64,000 nt of DNA. It comes from Oreohelix idahoensis (Eukaryota > Mollusca > Gastropoda > Stylommatophora > Oreohelicidae). Location: assembly GCA_024509875.1 (NCBI GenBank), contig JAMPIV010022929.1:62001-126000 (forward strand). Reading direction: 5' to 3'. The notes beneath the pieces are model-generated. The model worked only from the letters and a program-made list of their open reading frames with translations, searched no databases and was not told the origin of the DNA. Shown piece after piece: positions 23,483-38,095 of this stretch (position 1 is the stretch's first letter; each line of letters starts with the position of its first letter). Made by a program: the position numbers and the translations under genes.

Positions 23483-24137
23483 AGAACTGGATGCTTCTAA
23501 GACTAGAGAATAGTAAGATGGAACAAGAAGGGGAAAAACTCAAAGCCGCTACGAGAAAAACAAAGTAAAAAAATTTTCTGAATGACCTCATGTGTTAACT
23601 TATCGCCGCTATTATTGTCACTTAAGACTCGTAACGCAAGCAACTATGCCAATTAAATGGTAAGTTACACTAGAAAAGAATCTACTCTTACTAACAGTAG
23701 AGAAAAATTTATATTAAACAATTTAAAAGGAAAAAAAAAATTTCCAAGAAAATGTTAATTCTCTAACAACAAACTCCGTCCCTGAAGACAATTTTTGAGA
23801 TGAGACGTAGATAACTTAATTTTAAAAAATCAGAACAATCCGTCTTTAGCTTAGCTCAACTCAAACGCTTCATAACCTTTAGTGATTGTAAAACAATCAC
23901 GCAGTCCCAGCAATTATATAACCAAAAATTTTCAATTCCCTCTGCCAGAGAATACAAATGTGACAATCTTTTATTATCACTAACTGCCTGTTCCTGTGGA
24001 AAAACAAACCTGTCTTAATTATTGTGTGGTTGGCCCAAAATACTGAACGGCTTGGTCTAGGGGAAGTAATACTTTTAAAGATTATACCCTACTTCACAAA
24101 GACAATCAACCACACTCTATTTTAACTAAGTTCAGAA

Positions 24138-24155
24138 TCTCGAACGAGCTAACCA
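24138..24155 (-). other. Gypsy-1 primer-binding site candidate
   Basis: Just inside the 5' LTR the minus strand reads ATATA then TGGTTAGCTCGTTCGAGA. The TGG complements a tRNA CCA end, and the sequence reads like the complement of a tRNA T-arm plus acceptor. I cannot assign the tRNA. Confidence 0.65.
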
Positions 24156-24160
24156 TATAT

Positions 24161-26338
24161 TGTCGTAATTTTTATCTGAGAGGGTGCTGATGAATATTGG
24201 TCCCTTTAGAGTGTAAAGTGATATTGAAGGCTCTGTGAGAATAAGGATTTAGGAGAATGAGGTAGTAGATTCACAAGCGCTGGGAAGGAGCAAGGACAGT
24301 CTCTTATTACGACAATATCTGTTTTCTCACAGACTACTCCTATCTCTCTTCTGCACAAACAATTGTTTGTCAGTTCCAGTCGCTCAGGCGCGCTCACCGA
24401 TTTGGTGATTCTGTCGCTCAACGTACATGAATACAGCCTACACAGATGGAAATGTTTGGAGTTTTAGGCCAACCGACAACCAACACAATTAATGATTAAT
24501 ACCTTTATTATCATAAAGGACTCACACATAATTGTACATTTACAGTCAAAAAATCAAAGGTTACAGAATACAAATATAACTAGGGAAGAGGGGTTTTTTG
24601 AGGAGAAATATCCCATCCACCGTTTCCCGTTTATATTTACTAACAGACAAGACCCGGTCCCAAAGACAAGAAAAAAAGGGGGGGGGGGCGATCAGAGATA
24701 GGCAATTTAACCCACTGATAAATTTATTACTCTGAGGCAAGGGGTTACAGAAAAAAAAAGGGGGGGGGGGGGGGTAGAGGAAAAGCTAGGGTTCTCAATT
24801 TTCTCCCTTTAAATCAACAAATTTTACGGGAGGGGGAAGGAACACAGTTACCCGATCCCGCTAGGAGAGATCCCGTACAAGGAATATAATGCACCTTAGT
24901 ACAAGGTCGAACTAATTAAAAGGGTAAAGAAAAGATAAATCTCCTTTCATTCAAAAAAACACACTAGGGCTGGCCATCCCCACAAACACACACGCAGACT
25001 TACCGAAAGGTGAATTCTGGCACTTCATAGGAAATACATCAAAAAACAGCACTAAACCTTGGCTTAGGTAAAAGTATTTTTCTTCCGTGTACAGCCCCAG
25101 ATTTGGGGTTTGTTGAAGTTAACAAAGTGTCCCGAAATCGCTGGACGTTGAAGTTTAACGGTACTGTTTATTTATTAGATAAAGTTCCTAAGGAATGTCA
25201 CAGGCACTTGGCTAGGCGTGAGGTATGGTGTGGTTCCTAAAATTGGCACAGCTGGTGGAGATAACTTCCTTTTTCCGTAATGTCACAAGTTAAGAAAACA
25301 CTGAGGTAAGTTCTTCTTCGGGAGGGGGGGAGGAGGTAAAATCCACTGAATATACGTGACAGACAGGGTTCAGGTAGATCGGTGTTTTTTCTTCACAAAT
25401 AGGGGCAGTGAATAAAATATGTTCTGCTTCCAGTTTTCTTTAAGGACTCTATATGAACTAGTATTTTTAAAGTGTTTCTTGAATGGCTTTATTCTCAGTT
25501 ACGTTCAGAGGAGCGGGGCCCATTACAGGTCGCCACAAGTTTAGCTTTAAAAAGTTCATATGTTACTGGAGTTATCGAATTGAGTTTGGCAGAACTCTGT
25601 ATATAATTAATAATTGCTGGGATGCAGGTTGAATGATCGTTCTGAATGAAAGATAATCAAAACAAGAAATGCATTACAAATCATATTATAATCTGACGCG
25701 ATAAATTACAGTTAGCCTATTTACTTATTAGCGTCGTCAATTAACAAATCAGGAAAACTTCCCGTGAGTTAAAAATAATTAAAAGCACATCTATCTATAC
25801 AGAACTAAACTGTATTAAAGTTATAATTCTCTTTAACGTCTGCAAAATAAATTTACGCGTCAATTGTATTAGGAAATACTTTTAGCTGTAACATTAGTTT
25901 GCACTAGAACTTTGAAAATGGGTTTATTTAATAAGGTTAAATTTATTTATACTTCTCGAATGTAACTTGAATGGGGCGTGTTAGATTTTCGCACCTTTCT
26001 TGAACTTGAGCAAAATTCGAGATACCTCGCCGTTGTGTTAATCGCTGCAATTCCTACGATTTCCCCGGTCTACCGATTTCCTTCCGTCTCAGGCTGCTCG
26101 CATAAGAGTGCGAAAATTTCCCGAGAAGCTAACTCTGTGAGCTGCAAGTCCCTGATTCTTTAGATCGCGGCCGCTCCACGTTGAATTCTGAAGATCAGCC
26201 TGTTCTTTGATGGTACCGCTGCATGCCGGTAAAAGTTACAACAGATGATCAGGGGTTCTAAAGTTATGCTAGGCCAATATTCTGTTATCATCCATCGAGT
26301 CAGGGAAATTCATTTGTCATACTTAGACGTACGTCACA
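24161..26338 (-). repeat. Gypsy-1 5' LTR (2,178 bp)
   Basis: Colinear with 16601-19035. The main G run is only about 14 bp and is broken (25320-25333). The equivalent of 18445-18642 is deleted at 25945/25946, at a 2-nt TA overlap. Two A/G runs (about 24671-24689 and 24753-24774) also differ in length. Confidence 0.95.
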
Positions 26339-26352
26339 TGAACAATAATTCA

Positions 26353-29297
<2,945 letters not shown>

Positions 29298-30269
29298 TAT
29301 ACTGAAGCACATTAAAAACGCACCAGTTGTATAATCCAGGAACAGAGTGTGAAATGTAAATATAAGTGTTTACAAGTTTACATATTTGGAATCTTTATTC
29401 ATTTTCCTATGAATCCATGCTGGTCATTAATTTGTACATTTGATTGTTATGAAATTCATTGCATTCTGTGCAGGCAAAGGAGAAAACCAAAAATGCAACC
29501 AATAAAAAAACTCATTCACACTATCCTCAGTATCTGGTATGTCCACTGTGTGCTTGCAAACAAGCTTGGCCCAGGCTCCGCATGGAACGCACAAGTCTCT
29601 GAAGGAAATTCCGGGGAATCAAGTCCCATTCACGTGTAAGAGCAGCTTCGAGCTGTTGCAGATTAGCTGGAGAACCTTGCCTGTAGACTCTGCGTCCAAG
29701 CTCGTCCCACAGATGTTCTATAGGGGACATGTCTGGTGATAGGGCAGGCCAATCAATCGTCACAATGTTCTGCTGCTGTAGATATTGCTGCGTAATGCAT
29801 GCGGTGTGCGCACGTGCGTTATCCTGCTGGAGAAGCTGCAAGTCTGGATAATTTGTGAACGCAGGAGCACCCAATGCATCCAGAACCTCATCTCGATATG
29901 TCACAGTATTAACATTTCCACGGAAGACGTGAAGAGGCAAACGATGGTGAAAACTGAATTCTCCCCAAATGTGAATACTGCCACCTCCAAATCGGTTGTG
30001 CTGACGAACACAGCAATCTGCAAAGCGCTCTCCACACCGTCGCCAAATCCGCATATGTCCATCAGCAAAGGATATGTTGAATCTGCTCTCGTCTGTGAAT
30101 AGGACAGCATTCCACTGCAGTCTAATCCATCTGACATGTTGCTCTGCCCATTGCAGGCGCTGGTGACAATGTCTGTGAGTCAAGTTTGACCCAACATAAG
30201 GTCGTCTTGCAGTAAGGCCTGTATCTCTGAGTCGTCTTATATGGTGCGTTTTTAATGTGCTTCAGTATA
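29298..30269 (-). mobile_element. Tc1-like transposon, copy 2, internally deleted
   Basis: The element is 29300-30267 between TA dinucleotides, with the same ACTGAAGCACATTAAAAACG termini as copy 1. Coding is on the minus strand. At about 968 bp it lacks about 0.4-0.5 kb at the transposase 5' end: the right terminal repeat joins directly to the region for RRLRDTGLTARRPY. It lies against the (TTA)n tail of the upstream LINE. Confidence 0.93.
29527..30240 (-). pseudogene. Tc1-like transposase lacking its DNA-binding N-terminus
   Basis: Open from about 30240, with the first ATG at 30183, to 29527. The helix-turn-helix domain is deleted, but the catalytic core is complete: LFTDESRFN, LQQDNARAHTA and MSPIEHLWDELGRRVY, with 34 residues between the last two acidic positions. 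The C-terminal segment (ANLQQLEAALTREWDLI) that copy 1 lacks is present here. Without the binding domain it could not recognise its ends. It serves as the reference for the empty catat site and for the C-terminal deletion in copy 1. Confidence 0.92.
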
Positions 30270-30499
30270 TAATTCAGTTTGAAACAGTTCTCATAATCAT
30301 ATAACAAAAAGTGTTAATGTAGCACGAGAGTTAATGTTTAAAAAAAGAGAGAAGAAAACAGATAAACCTTGAAAGGATGACACGGGTAAGGAAGGGTGTC
30401 TTGAATTTATTGCTAAGAGTAATCATGATAATGGATGATGATTTCATATTTTACGAACGTACAAGTATTGCAATCTTGTTCCGTGTAGATCCCAGGGGT
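30270..30499. other. Spacer, nothing recognised
   Basis: AT-rich; no motif or terminal repeat seen. Confidence 0.35.
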
Positions 30500-30640
30500 G
30501 TCCGAAGTGACGAAGAACAAACAGGGATATTGCACCCTCAGACAGGTTGTAAAAGGTCATTAATGTCAAGTTGTGTCAGGCTGGACACCTCATTATGTAA
30601 AACCCATCGGCACAGAAACCATTGCTGCAGGAGCATGTGA
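30500..30640 (+). repeat. Dispersed repeat DR, degenerate copy
   Basis: GTCATTAATGTCAAGTTGTG, then a GGCTGGACACCTCATTATGTAA-like segment and GGCACAGAAACCATTGCTGCA follow the same order as 13625-13760 and 47505-47600. Confidence 0.55.
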
Positions 30641-32334
30641 ATGCTGTGTACATACTTTCTGCAGTAGGATGAGCTACAGTTGTGACTCTATAAGCAAAGT
30701 AAGGTAATGGTGATGATATAGACATTACTCTAGTAATGTACACCTCGTGATTTTATATTACTGCTGCATGAACTACTAATGCATCCGGAACATAAACACG
30801 CGCCTTGGTAATTAGTTTAACATTACTACTATAGTTTGACTGTGATTGTCGATCTACATTTTCGCTCAGCCAGACCAGTTGAAGTGGTGGATCCATGCTT
30901 TATAAGGAGCGTACAAGAAAATGATGATATTATAATATAACTTTAAACTTAATTCGTTGAACCTAAGAAATGTACTCTTTTCTGCCTGGACATAAATCCT
31001 TATTCTTTTAAATGTGAATTTATGTTTTTAAACCGGTTGGGTGAATCTTTTATTTTCAGCATTAAAAATAAAAGAAGTAAATGATTAATATATATTTTCC
31101 TTATTTTCGCTCATTCGCGATTGACAATAGTTGTCTGTATTTACGCTAAACGTCCTTCAGGTTGTTCATTTCTGCCAAACATCAGCTCAAGGAAATTCGG
31201 TACAACCCGGACTCGATAACAACGCGGTGTCAAAGATTGGATCCCCGTTATTTCGGATGTATAGTGTATTAACATGTGATTAAAATATTTAAACATAACC
31301 TCATTTTTTTTAAGAGTGAAAATTTAAGTTAGGAGATATCCTTTCAACATGTTGCCACATTCACAGCTGTTGGAGACCGGGTCGAAAGGAAGCTCTGGAA
31401 GAATGGATATCCCATTGAATTTGTGCGTGATTGGAATAGACAAAGCTACTTAAGGGGTTGTTTCTAATTTTGGAAAGTTGTTGCTTAATCTGCATTGATA
31501 AACAGTAGAGCTGTGTTGATGAAGGAGACATGAGGATATTAATCAATCAATACATTTCTGCTCTCGGAGGTGCACAGGTTCTCAATAATGCATGCCAAAA
31601 CCCTCCTTTCCTAGTGCCATCCGTTCAAGGATTTCCATGTTTTCTATATCGTTTTCATGTGTACTCTTTCCACCTTTTTTTCAGTCTCCTGTGTTTATCT
31701 TGCTCTGCGGGTTCAAGAAATAGACACTGCTTTATAATTATCTGATGTTCATAATGTGGTGGAGTTACAGTTTAAACCAAAAAAAAAATTAATATGGGTC
31801 CTTAAATTTTCCTACAAAACTAGAGTATTTATGTGGTTTCTGGGCACTGATATTTCCAGTTCATGAAAATAGCAACTTGCAGAATAATCTTCCTTCGTTG
31901 CTTCTGTCCTGTTGTGTTCCATACATGGTTGCCGAAAGTGCTTTCTATCTGCTCCTTCAGATCGGCCGGTGGATGAATACTATGTGGAGCAAAGCAGCAC
32001 AGTTTGTCAAACAGTGGCAAATCACAAAGATTTCAGCAACACGGTAATATTGCGATTACAATTTTTTTGTAATTAAATATTTTATTTTATTTAACCTCAC
32101 CTTTTTCGTTAGTGGACATGAATACACGTCATCTAATCTCGTGTGACTTCCGTTTTAACATATGTGCAAAGACCGTGCGCGCACAATTTGAGCTACCTCC
32201 ACACTCCCGCACACTTGAACATCATGGTCATCTCTCGAGCACATATAAAAAAGAGACTCCCAACAGTCATGTGATGAAGTATTTACATGCGTCACATAAC
32301 AACTATTGTATAAACCTTTCATACGCAAAACGAT
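30641..32334. other. Spacer, no gene recognised
   Basis: About 1.7 kb of AT-rich DNA. Open frames at 31361-31546, 31530-31745 and 31829-32020 carry no recognisable motif. No repeat pair was seen. Confidence 0.4.
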
Positions 32335-32560
32335 TTGGTGCGTCGGCAGTGGTTAGAGCCGGCATCGATTCCCGGTAACGAAAAGCTTCAGTCTACCCAG
32401 CTGTAAATGGGTACCTGACTTTACACTAGAGTTAGTGAGGAAAAAGGCAGCGAGGAAGGGAACTGGTCACCTCACCTCTCTATGCTGGACCTAGTTAAGT
32501 CTCTAACACTTCACTCCCCTACGGCAGTATCTGATATGGGACTACCTTTACCTTAATGAT
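32335..32560 (+). repeat. SINE-3-like repeat, copy 1
   Basis: A tRNA-like head (GGCAGTGGTTAGAGCC, then B-box-like GGCATCGATTCCC) is followed by a body with GTCTACCCAGCTGTAAATGG, AAGGCAGCGAGGAAGGGAAC, a CTGGTCACCTCACC segment and CACTTCACTCCCCTACGGCA. The body recurs at 37225-37410. Confidence 0.7.
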
Positions 32561-32581
32561 GTTTGAATAACTAATAGATCT

Positions 32582-32862
<281 letters not shown>

Positions 32863-33075
32863 AGGCTTCTTAAATGTCCTTGAGAGATTCTTAACATTAT
32901 TATGCACGAACACATCTTTGTATCTTCTTTCAATCCTCTTTTTGTTTGCTTTTTGAAAGTCCCCTGTTTGTATCCGCGCGACGTGATCGCTTGTAACACT
33001 TAAGAAATGGCTTTATTACTTCCCTTGACAAAGGTTAGTTTAACGCATTGCCTTTGATTTCTGAATTTAACCCTC

Positions 33076-33447
33076 TTGAATTCAGTATTAACCCACAAAA
33101 GCCAGATCCAAACCTCAGAAATGAGGTATCCGAGGAAGGTGGTTGAAGTAACAAGAAGAGACATGATCCGCAACCAGACGATACGTCAAGGCCTTAAATC
33201 CCACCCCCTGCAGACCCAAGTAGAACAGTCCCAACTAAGATGGTTTGGCCATGTCTGCAGAATGGGAGAAGATCGGCTACCACGACAAGCATGGGAAACA
33301 AAGAGCCAAGGACGACCCAGAGTCCGCTGGGAGGACAACATTAGACAATCTTTGAAGGACCGAGGACTAGAATGGAACCAGGCCAGGAGGAAGACAGCCG
33401 ATAGGATAGTCTGGCGCTCTCTCTTCCAAACCTCTACACCTCACTAA
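33076..33447 (+). pseudogene. LINE ORF2 C-terminal fragment
   Basis: An open frame of about 123 residues carries a LINE C-terminal signature: SEMRYPRKVVEVTRRDMIRN, then QLRWFGHVCRMGEDRLPRQA, then GRPRVRWEDNIRQSLKDRG and a final Trp-containing segment VWRSLF. It has no endonuclease or polymerase. Only the extreme 3' end of a LINE was kept, as expected for strong 5' truncation. The same fragment, about 140 bp long and in reverse orientation, occurs at 47175-47315. Confidence 0.85.
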
Positions 33448-33479
33448 GTAAGAATTCAGTCTTACGGTCGTGTCTCGTG

Positions 33480-33830
33480 TTGCTGGCCTATACTGGTGCA
33501 TAGGAAAGTTATAGAATCGATTGCGCCTATAATTAGTCTGGGTCGTTTATCGGTTCTGTTTTTCATGGTTGCGTGGAGGTTCATGACAATGTGCACTTTC
33601 CATGGAGCACTATGTTTTGTGCTGCTGAGTTGGCAGTGTGATTTACTCCCGAAGCGAGACGATGATGCGACTAGGACAGTCCTGGGTTCCATTTCCCTGG
33701 TTAGCCTATCACTTCTGTTACATTTCTGTTGTCTAGTTTTCTACTTCTTTATGTCTCACGATTGTCTACAACATAACCATTTTTGTATTTTTTAATTTAC
33801 TATACCTTATTTATGTTTTGTATCTTATAT
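33480..33830 (+). repeat. SINE-2 retroposon, degenerate copy
   Basis: In order it matches the right arm of the palindrome at 14811-15216: GCCTATACTGGTGCATAGG, a GATTGCGCC segment, CCTGGGTTCCATTTCCC in the B-box area, then TTCTGTTGTCTAGTTTTCTA, CTTCTTTATGTCTC and an AACATAACC 3' part. It is diverged, with an altered B box. Confidence 0.65.
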
Positions 33831-34079
33831 CTGATGTCACCCCAGCGCCCATGAATTGAAAGTTCGTAATTCATTTGATGTTGTCTTCTCGGGAATTTCG
33901 CTTGACAAGAAAGAAAGTGAGGGCTAGATATGACACATAAGAATCTAATTAAATATACAAAAAATGATAATAAAAATAAAACATGGGTACTTCCCTAAAG
34001 GCAGCTAAGACCTAGCACGTCTGCCGAAGAGAGAGTGCGTCACCCGAAAAAGCCAGAAATAACCATTTATCGTTATTTT

Positions 34080-34200
34080 CCGTTGTGTTCCTTATGGAGC
34101 ATGGAACCACACCAGCAAATGGTCCCCTTGCGTGACGCCTGCACCAAGCAGTCACATGCTCTTGCAACAGTGGTTTATGTGCTATTGTTGTCCATGATGA
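34080..34200 (-). repeat. Dispersed repeat DR, second-half copy
   Basis: The reverse complement resembles 13685-13790 (AGAAACCA, GCAACTG, a GTGCACGC / GCAAAGGGAC run, then a GGAACAT-type stretch). The open frame 34035-34361 is laid over it and is not supported as a gene. Confidence 0.5.
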
Positions 34201-35190
34201 GTTTCCACACCATGAACAGTATCGTATATGTCACCTTCTACGACAATCCTGATGGATCAATAGTCTTTTTTTTTATTAACATCACTGGCGACATGACGAA
34301 TACTTATGTTTTAATAATGTGGTTACCTTCAATTTTAATGTTTGGCAGTGATAAGAGCTAAAATGAAAATAATACGAATTTCCGTTTCAATGAATAACAC
34401 ACACACACACACAAAACAAAGGGCAAATATATGTCAAGTTTTATTATCGTCAGAAAAAATTGGATTGCGACAGTGAAAATTGGGAGGATCCTGCTCATAC
34501 CGGACGAATAGCCATCCTAAGTTCTGATTCCTAACTGCCTTATTTTATAAAGTAAAGAATCAATCATAGATCTGGAAAGCTTTCACTTAATATTGAAAGG
34601 CAGATGCAGCATTTATTCGCCAGGATAATTACGTCAAAAAATCACCATCTGAACTCCCTCTTTCTTTATCCTAACTGTCTCTCTAATTATCTCTCTCTCT
34701 CTCTTTCTATCTTTCTCTTTTCATAGATTTCTCCTGAGCTAAATTATTATATGTAGATTCCGTTTTTGCATCAATCCGATAACTTTCAAAACGAATGATA
34801 AATTGTTTGAAAGTTCTGAACATTATGGCACATATTAAGTCGTAATTTCCATAAAAATATCATGGCTTTGCTGCATTGATTTGTCATGTTTCTATTTGGA
34901 TTCCAGATTTTTGACGGATAAGAATATCGTGTGCAATATGGTTGGGGTGAAAAGTTGTCTGGCTGCTTGATTTCGAAAGCATTCATTTCCGAATTGCAGA
35001 ATTCATTGAATAGCTCTGGCAGCGGATAGTGTTATAATTGGAATACCTCATGCAATATTTGTATGTGAAAACTTGATGGTTCTTTTTCAGAGAATGCCAT
35101 AAATATTTAGACCAGTGTTCATTAACCATTTAGAGGTCCGCACCCTTTTATAGCATCTTAATTAAGATGCCTCGCACTCCTTTACAGCAA
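34201..35190. other. Spacer with short (CA)n and (CT)n runs
   Basis: (CA)n at about 34398-34414 and (CT)n at about 34675-34705 in otherwise AT-rich DNA. No gene recognised. Confidence 0.4.
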
Positions 35191-35191
35191 C

Positions 35192-36977
35192 TTAAGAAGC
35201 ATCGCGGGGTCGGAGTGGCTAAGAGGTATGGCGTCCGCCTCGAGTTCTAGAGGTACAGAGTTTGATTGCCAGTTGAGGGGAATATATTTTATGGAAAATA
35301 TTTGTTCAGAACCAGTGGTCCTAATAATGTCATACTCCCGCCTGGTCTCCTGGGTAGTGAGATCGAATGCCTAGTCTTCTCGGATAAGGGCGAAAAAAAT
35401 AGGAGGTCCCATGTGCAAGTTGCGCATGTTAAAAATCCCACGGCAGTTGGAAATCGTAAAGAGTAGGCCTATCAGGCCGCTGCCCTGGTAAAATTTAAAA
35501 ATTAGAAACCTACCCAGAACAATAATAATAGCCCCTTCAGTCATAACTGACTATGGGAATGCGCCCCTGAACTGACAGCCCTCAGCTGCTTATTTTTCTG
35601 GTGCACCTTTCGACGTTTTCTCCCCTCCTCTGCTTGTTGTGTGAGCCTCTCTTCGCCCAATCTGAGTTGGCGCCGTAAATAGCATCGCCACTTAGTGCGA
35701 TCGGCAGCTTCATCCTCCCATGCTGCTGGATCCATGTCCAGTGCCCTCATATCTCTCTTGCACACATCTTTGAACCTCAGCTGTGGTCGCCCAACTGTTC
35801 TCCTGCCATCTGCTAGTTGTCCGTAGAAGATATCTTTTGGGATGCGACCATCTTCCATGCGGCGAACATGACCAAGCCAGCGAAGTCTGCGCTGTCTAAG
35901 CAGTGTATACATACTTTGAAGGCCAGCACGTGACAACACCTCGACATTAGTCACTTTATCTTTCCACGAGATGCCGAGGATGCGGCGTAGACACCGTAAA
36001 TGGAAGGTATTGAGCCTTCTTTCCTGCTTAGCATAGGTCGTCCAGGTCTCGCTGCCATATAGGAGTGTGCTGGTGACGCAGGCATTATATATACCGCAGC
36101 TTTGGTCTTCATTGTGAGTTTGGAGTTTCCCCAATGTGAGGCGGGCAAAGGTAGCTGCAGCTTTGCCAATGCGGCTGTCGATTTCTGTATCCAGTGAGAG
36201 TTTGTCATTGATGGTAGACCATAGGTATGTGAAGTGATGCACCACTGCCAATTCATAGTTATCGATAGTGATAACTGGTGCAGCACCTGCATCCTGACTC
36301 AGCACATTCGTTTTCTTTAGACTTATTGTGAGACCAAAGTCTCTTATTTTTATTATTCTGATAATTGCTTGGTGCAAAATTTTCTGTCCACCGTTCAGGT
36401 TTGACCCTAATCCCCATGCACCCAATGGGGAAAGCAGACAGTGGCGGGACAACACCTTATTGACTGGGGGCTGCCCAGCTTGAAGCGGGCGGTAGCTGTC
36501 CAGTGAGATCCTAGAACCTCTCCCACTGTCGGAAGTAGCCCCTGGCGCCATGCCCTACGCCAATTGAGCAAAATGCTTATAACCGGTAACTGCTACTTCC
36601 CGTGTTTTGCCGACACCTATAGGGTGAAGCTGGAGTGTCCTCTCCAGGGCGCGAGCTTGGGCACAGTTATATGGAGATCAAGCTGTTGCCCATGCAGCAT
36701 GTTCCCCCTCTCCACACAGCTGGTAGATCCAAAGGAACGGCAGTAGCCGATACAGTTTGGTACCAGCCACGTCGCAGGAGATGCCAGAACAAATATATTT
36801 TAATAGAATGTTATATTCCTATATACATACATTGGGATTCTCGCCAGTGCTACGGAGTTCGTGCACTGTGCTGAGATCCTCTTTGTGTGATCTAAGGGAG
36901 GAGATTGGAGCACTGATGGAGTTGTCCGTGTGCAATGAAGATAATCCTTAAAACCAAACCAAACCAAGAAGCATCGC
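35192..36977. mobile_element. Composite retroposon (SINE with LINE inside) between 12-bp duplications
   Basis: The direct repeat aagaagcatcgc lies at 35192-35203 and 36966-36977. Outer flanks read on normally when these are joined, so 35204-36965 is an insertion. At its left end is a tRNA-like head (GTCGGAGTGGCTAAGAGG with a box GAGTTTGATTGCC) and a SINE-type body to about 35520. At its right end is an AAAACCAAACCAAACC tail. Between them, on the minus strand, is LINE sequence from an (AATAAT) tail at about 35522 to about 36790. The simplest reading is a plus-strand SINE later hit by a LINE; the exact inner boundary on the right is not resolved. Confidence 0.65.
35541..36551 (-). pseudogene. 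LINE ORF2 C-terminus fused to 5' LINE sequence
   Basis: The last roughly 270 residues of this open frame are a LINE reverse transcriptase end: FGLTISLKKTNVLSQ, then HHFTYLWSTINDKLSLD, TLLYGSETWTTY, LRCLRRILGISWKDK, RRLRWLGHVRRMEDGR and GRPQLRFKDVCKRD. The polymerase catalytic box is missing. Upstream of about 36385 the translation (GRGSRISLDSYRPLQAGQ) has no polymerase motif and looks like LINE 5' untranslated or other sequence joined by an internal deletion. The 3' end leads into a short (AAT)n tail at about 35522-35530. Non-functional. The clade was not assigned. Confidence 0.75.
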
Positions 36978-37224
36978 ACCCCTTTACAGCATCTTAACTT
37001 CTTGCGCCCCACTATATTTTATCCCGCAAAAAATATGTCAGAAATGCCAAAACAAAACAGATAAAAGTATGTCCTGGTAACATATTACTTACAAAGTGTG
37101 ACAAAGGTTCAGTATCTAATTCGTGTTTACAAAGTTCTATTTTGTACAAATATATTTGAGTTCTGTGTATTATATGGTGCACACGATGATTTGCCTTCTA
37201 AAATGACTGGCATGTCTTCTTCAC

Positions 37225-37410
37225 CCTCACGCTTTAGTCTACCAAGCTGTGAAGGGATACTTGACTCTGATCTTGAATTACGGAAGGCAAAGGCAGCAAG
37301 AAAGGAACTGGTCACCCCACATCATAAAGCTAGACACAAATACATTGAAGTCTCTATCACTTCACTCCTCTGCCACAGTATCTGCTATGTGCCTACCTTT
37401 TTTTTTATTG
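37225..37410 (+). repeat. SINE-3-like repeat, copy 2 (body only)
   Basis: GTCTACCAAGCTGTGAAGGG, AAGGCAGCAAGAAAGGAACT, GGTCACCCCAC, then CACTTCACTCCTCTGCCACA and GTATCTGCTATG parallel 32390-32545. The tRNA-like head is missing or unrecognisable. Confidence 0.7.
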
Positions 37411-38029
37411 GAACTTTAGACTGGCTCTTATAAAAGAAAGCATGTATACGCTGCTGTGTAACCTTACTTACTTAGTCGTGTAATGTAAAAGAGCCTACAG
37501 TAATCTGACAGCTTATTGTAACCTTATAGCTGCTCTCTGATTTGCTAGCTAAATACATGCATTATACCAACTGTCTTTTATTTCTACTGCTCACTCTTAT
37601 GTCACGGCCCTCTTTTCTGTACACACGGGCTAATTCAGTGTTTACAATTTTCGATGATCTGCCAGTCATAACAGGAAACATACCACGCTTTGCTTTTACT
37701 GCGTTCCACTCACGCGAGCTCATCTGTCAATCATATAATACTTGACAGACAACAGCACGAGAGAAGAGAGAGAACAGACCCCTTTAAAGTTTGCTCAGGG
37801 AAAATCTAGAAATCCCTAATATCCTTTGATCTTGGAACACGAGCATTCTACAGGAAAACAGCTGGGAGAACAGAAAGTCTTTGATGTCGGTCACCGCTCC
37901 AGACGAGAACCTCTGGAAGACCGAACCGTAAGCCTTTTATCTTGAATCTCTAGCTTCTGAATTTTTGTCCCACACAGGAGTGCAAATTAACGCCATTAGA
38001 GATGAAAAGCCATTTAATGATATAAATAC
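37411..38029. other. Spacer, nothing recognised
   Basis: Open frame 37542-37745 has no motif. No repeats were seen. Confidence 0.35.
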
Positions 38030-38095
38030 AAGACAAACATAAAGGTATGTTATCAGGCGCTCGTAGGAAATAAAGAAGTAGAACACTAGAAAACT
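38030..38095 (-). repeat. SINE-2 3' fragment
   Basis: ACATAAAGGTATGTTATCAG, GCGCTCGTAGGAAATAAAGA and AGTAGAACACTAGA match the 3' part of the palindrome left arm (14405-14462). Confidence 0.75.

Larger units (their letters stand above)
16596..26343 (-). mobile_element. Complete Gypsy LTR retrotransposon (Gypsy-1, Gmr1-type gene order) with duplication tgaac
   Basis: The element spans 16601-26338 (9,738 bp). Both LTRs start TGTCGTAATTTTTATCTGAG and end GACGTACGTCACA. The 5-bp repeat tgaac lies at 16596-16600 and 26339-26343. Coding is on the minus strand, so the 5' LTR is 24161-26338 and the 3' LTR 16601-19035. A primer-binding site is next to the 5' LTR, a purine tract next to the 3' LTR, and a single gag-pol frame lies between. 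Apart from one 198-bp deletion and G-run length changes, the LTRs look almost identical by eye, which indicates a recent insertion. Confidence 0.96.

Noticed and set aside
34035..34361. 108-residue open frame as a gene
   Set aside because: Overlaps a degenerate copy of dispersed repeat DR and shows no domain.
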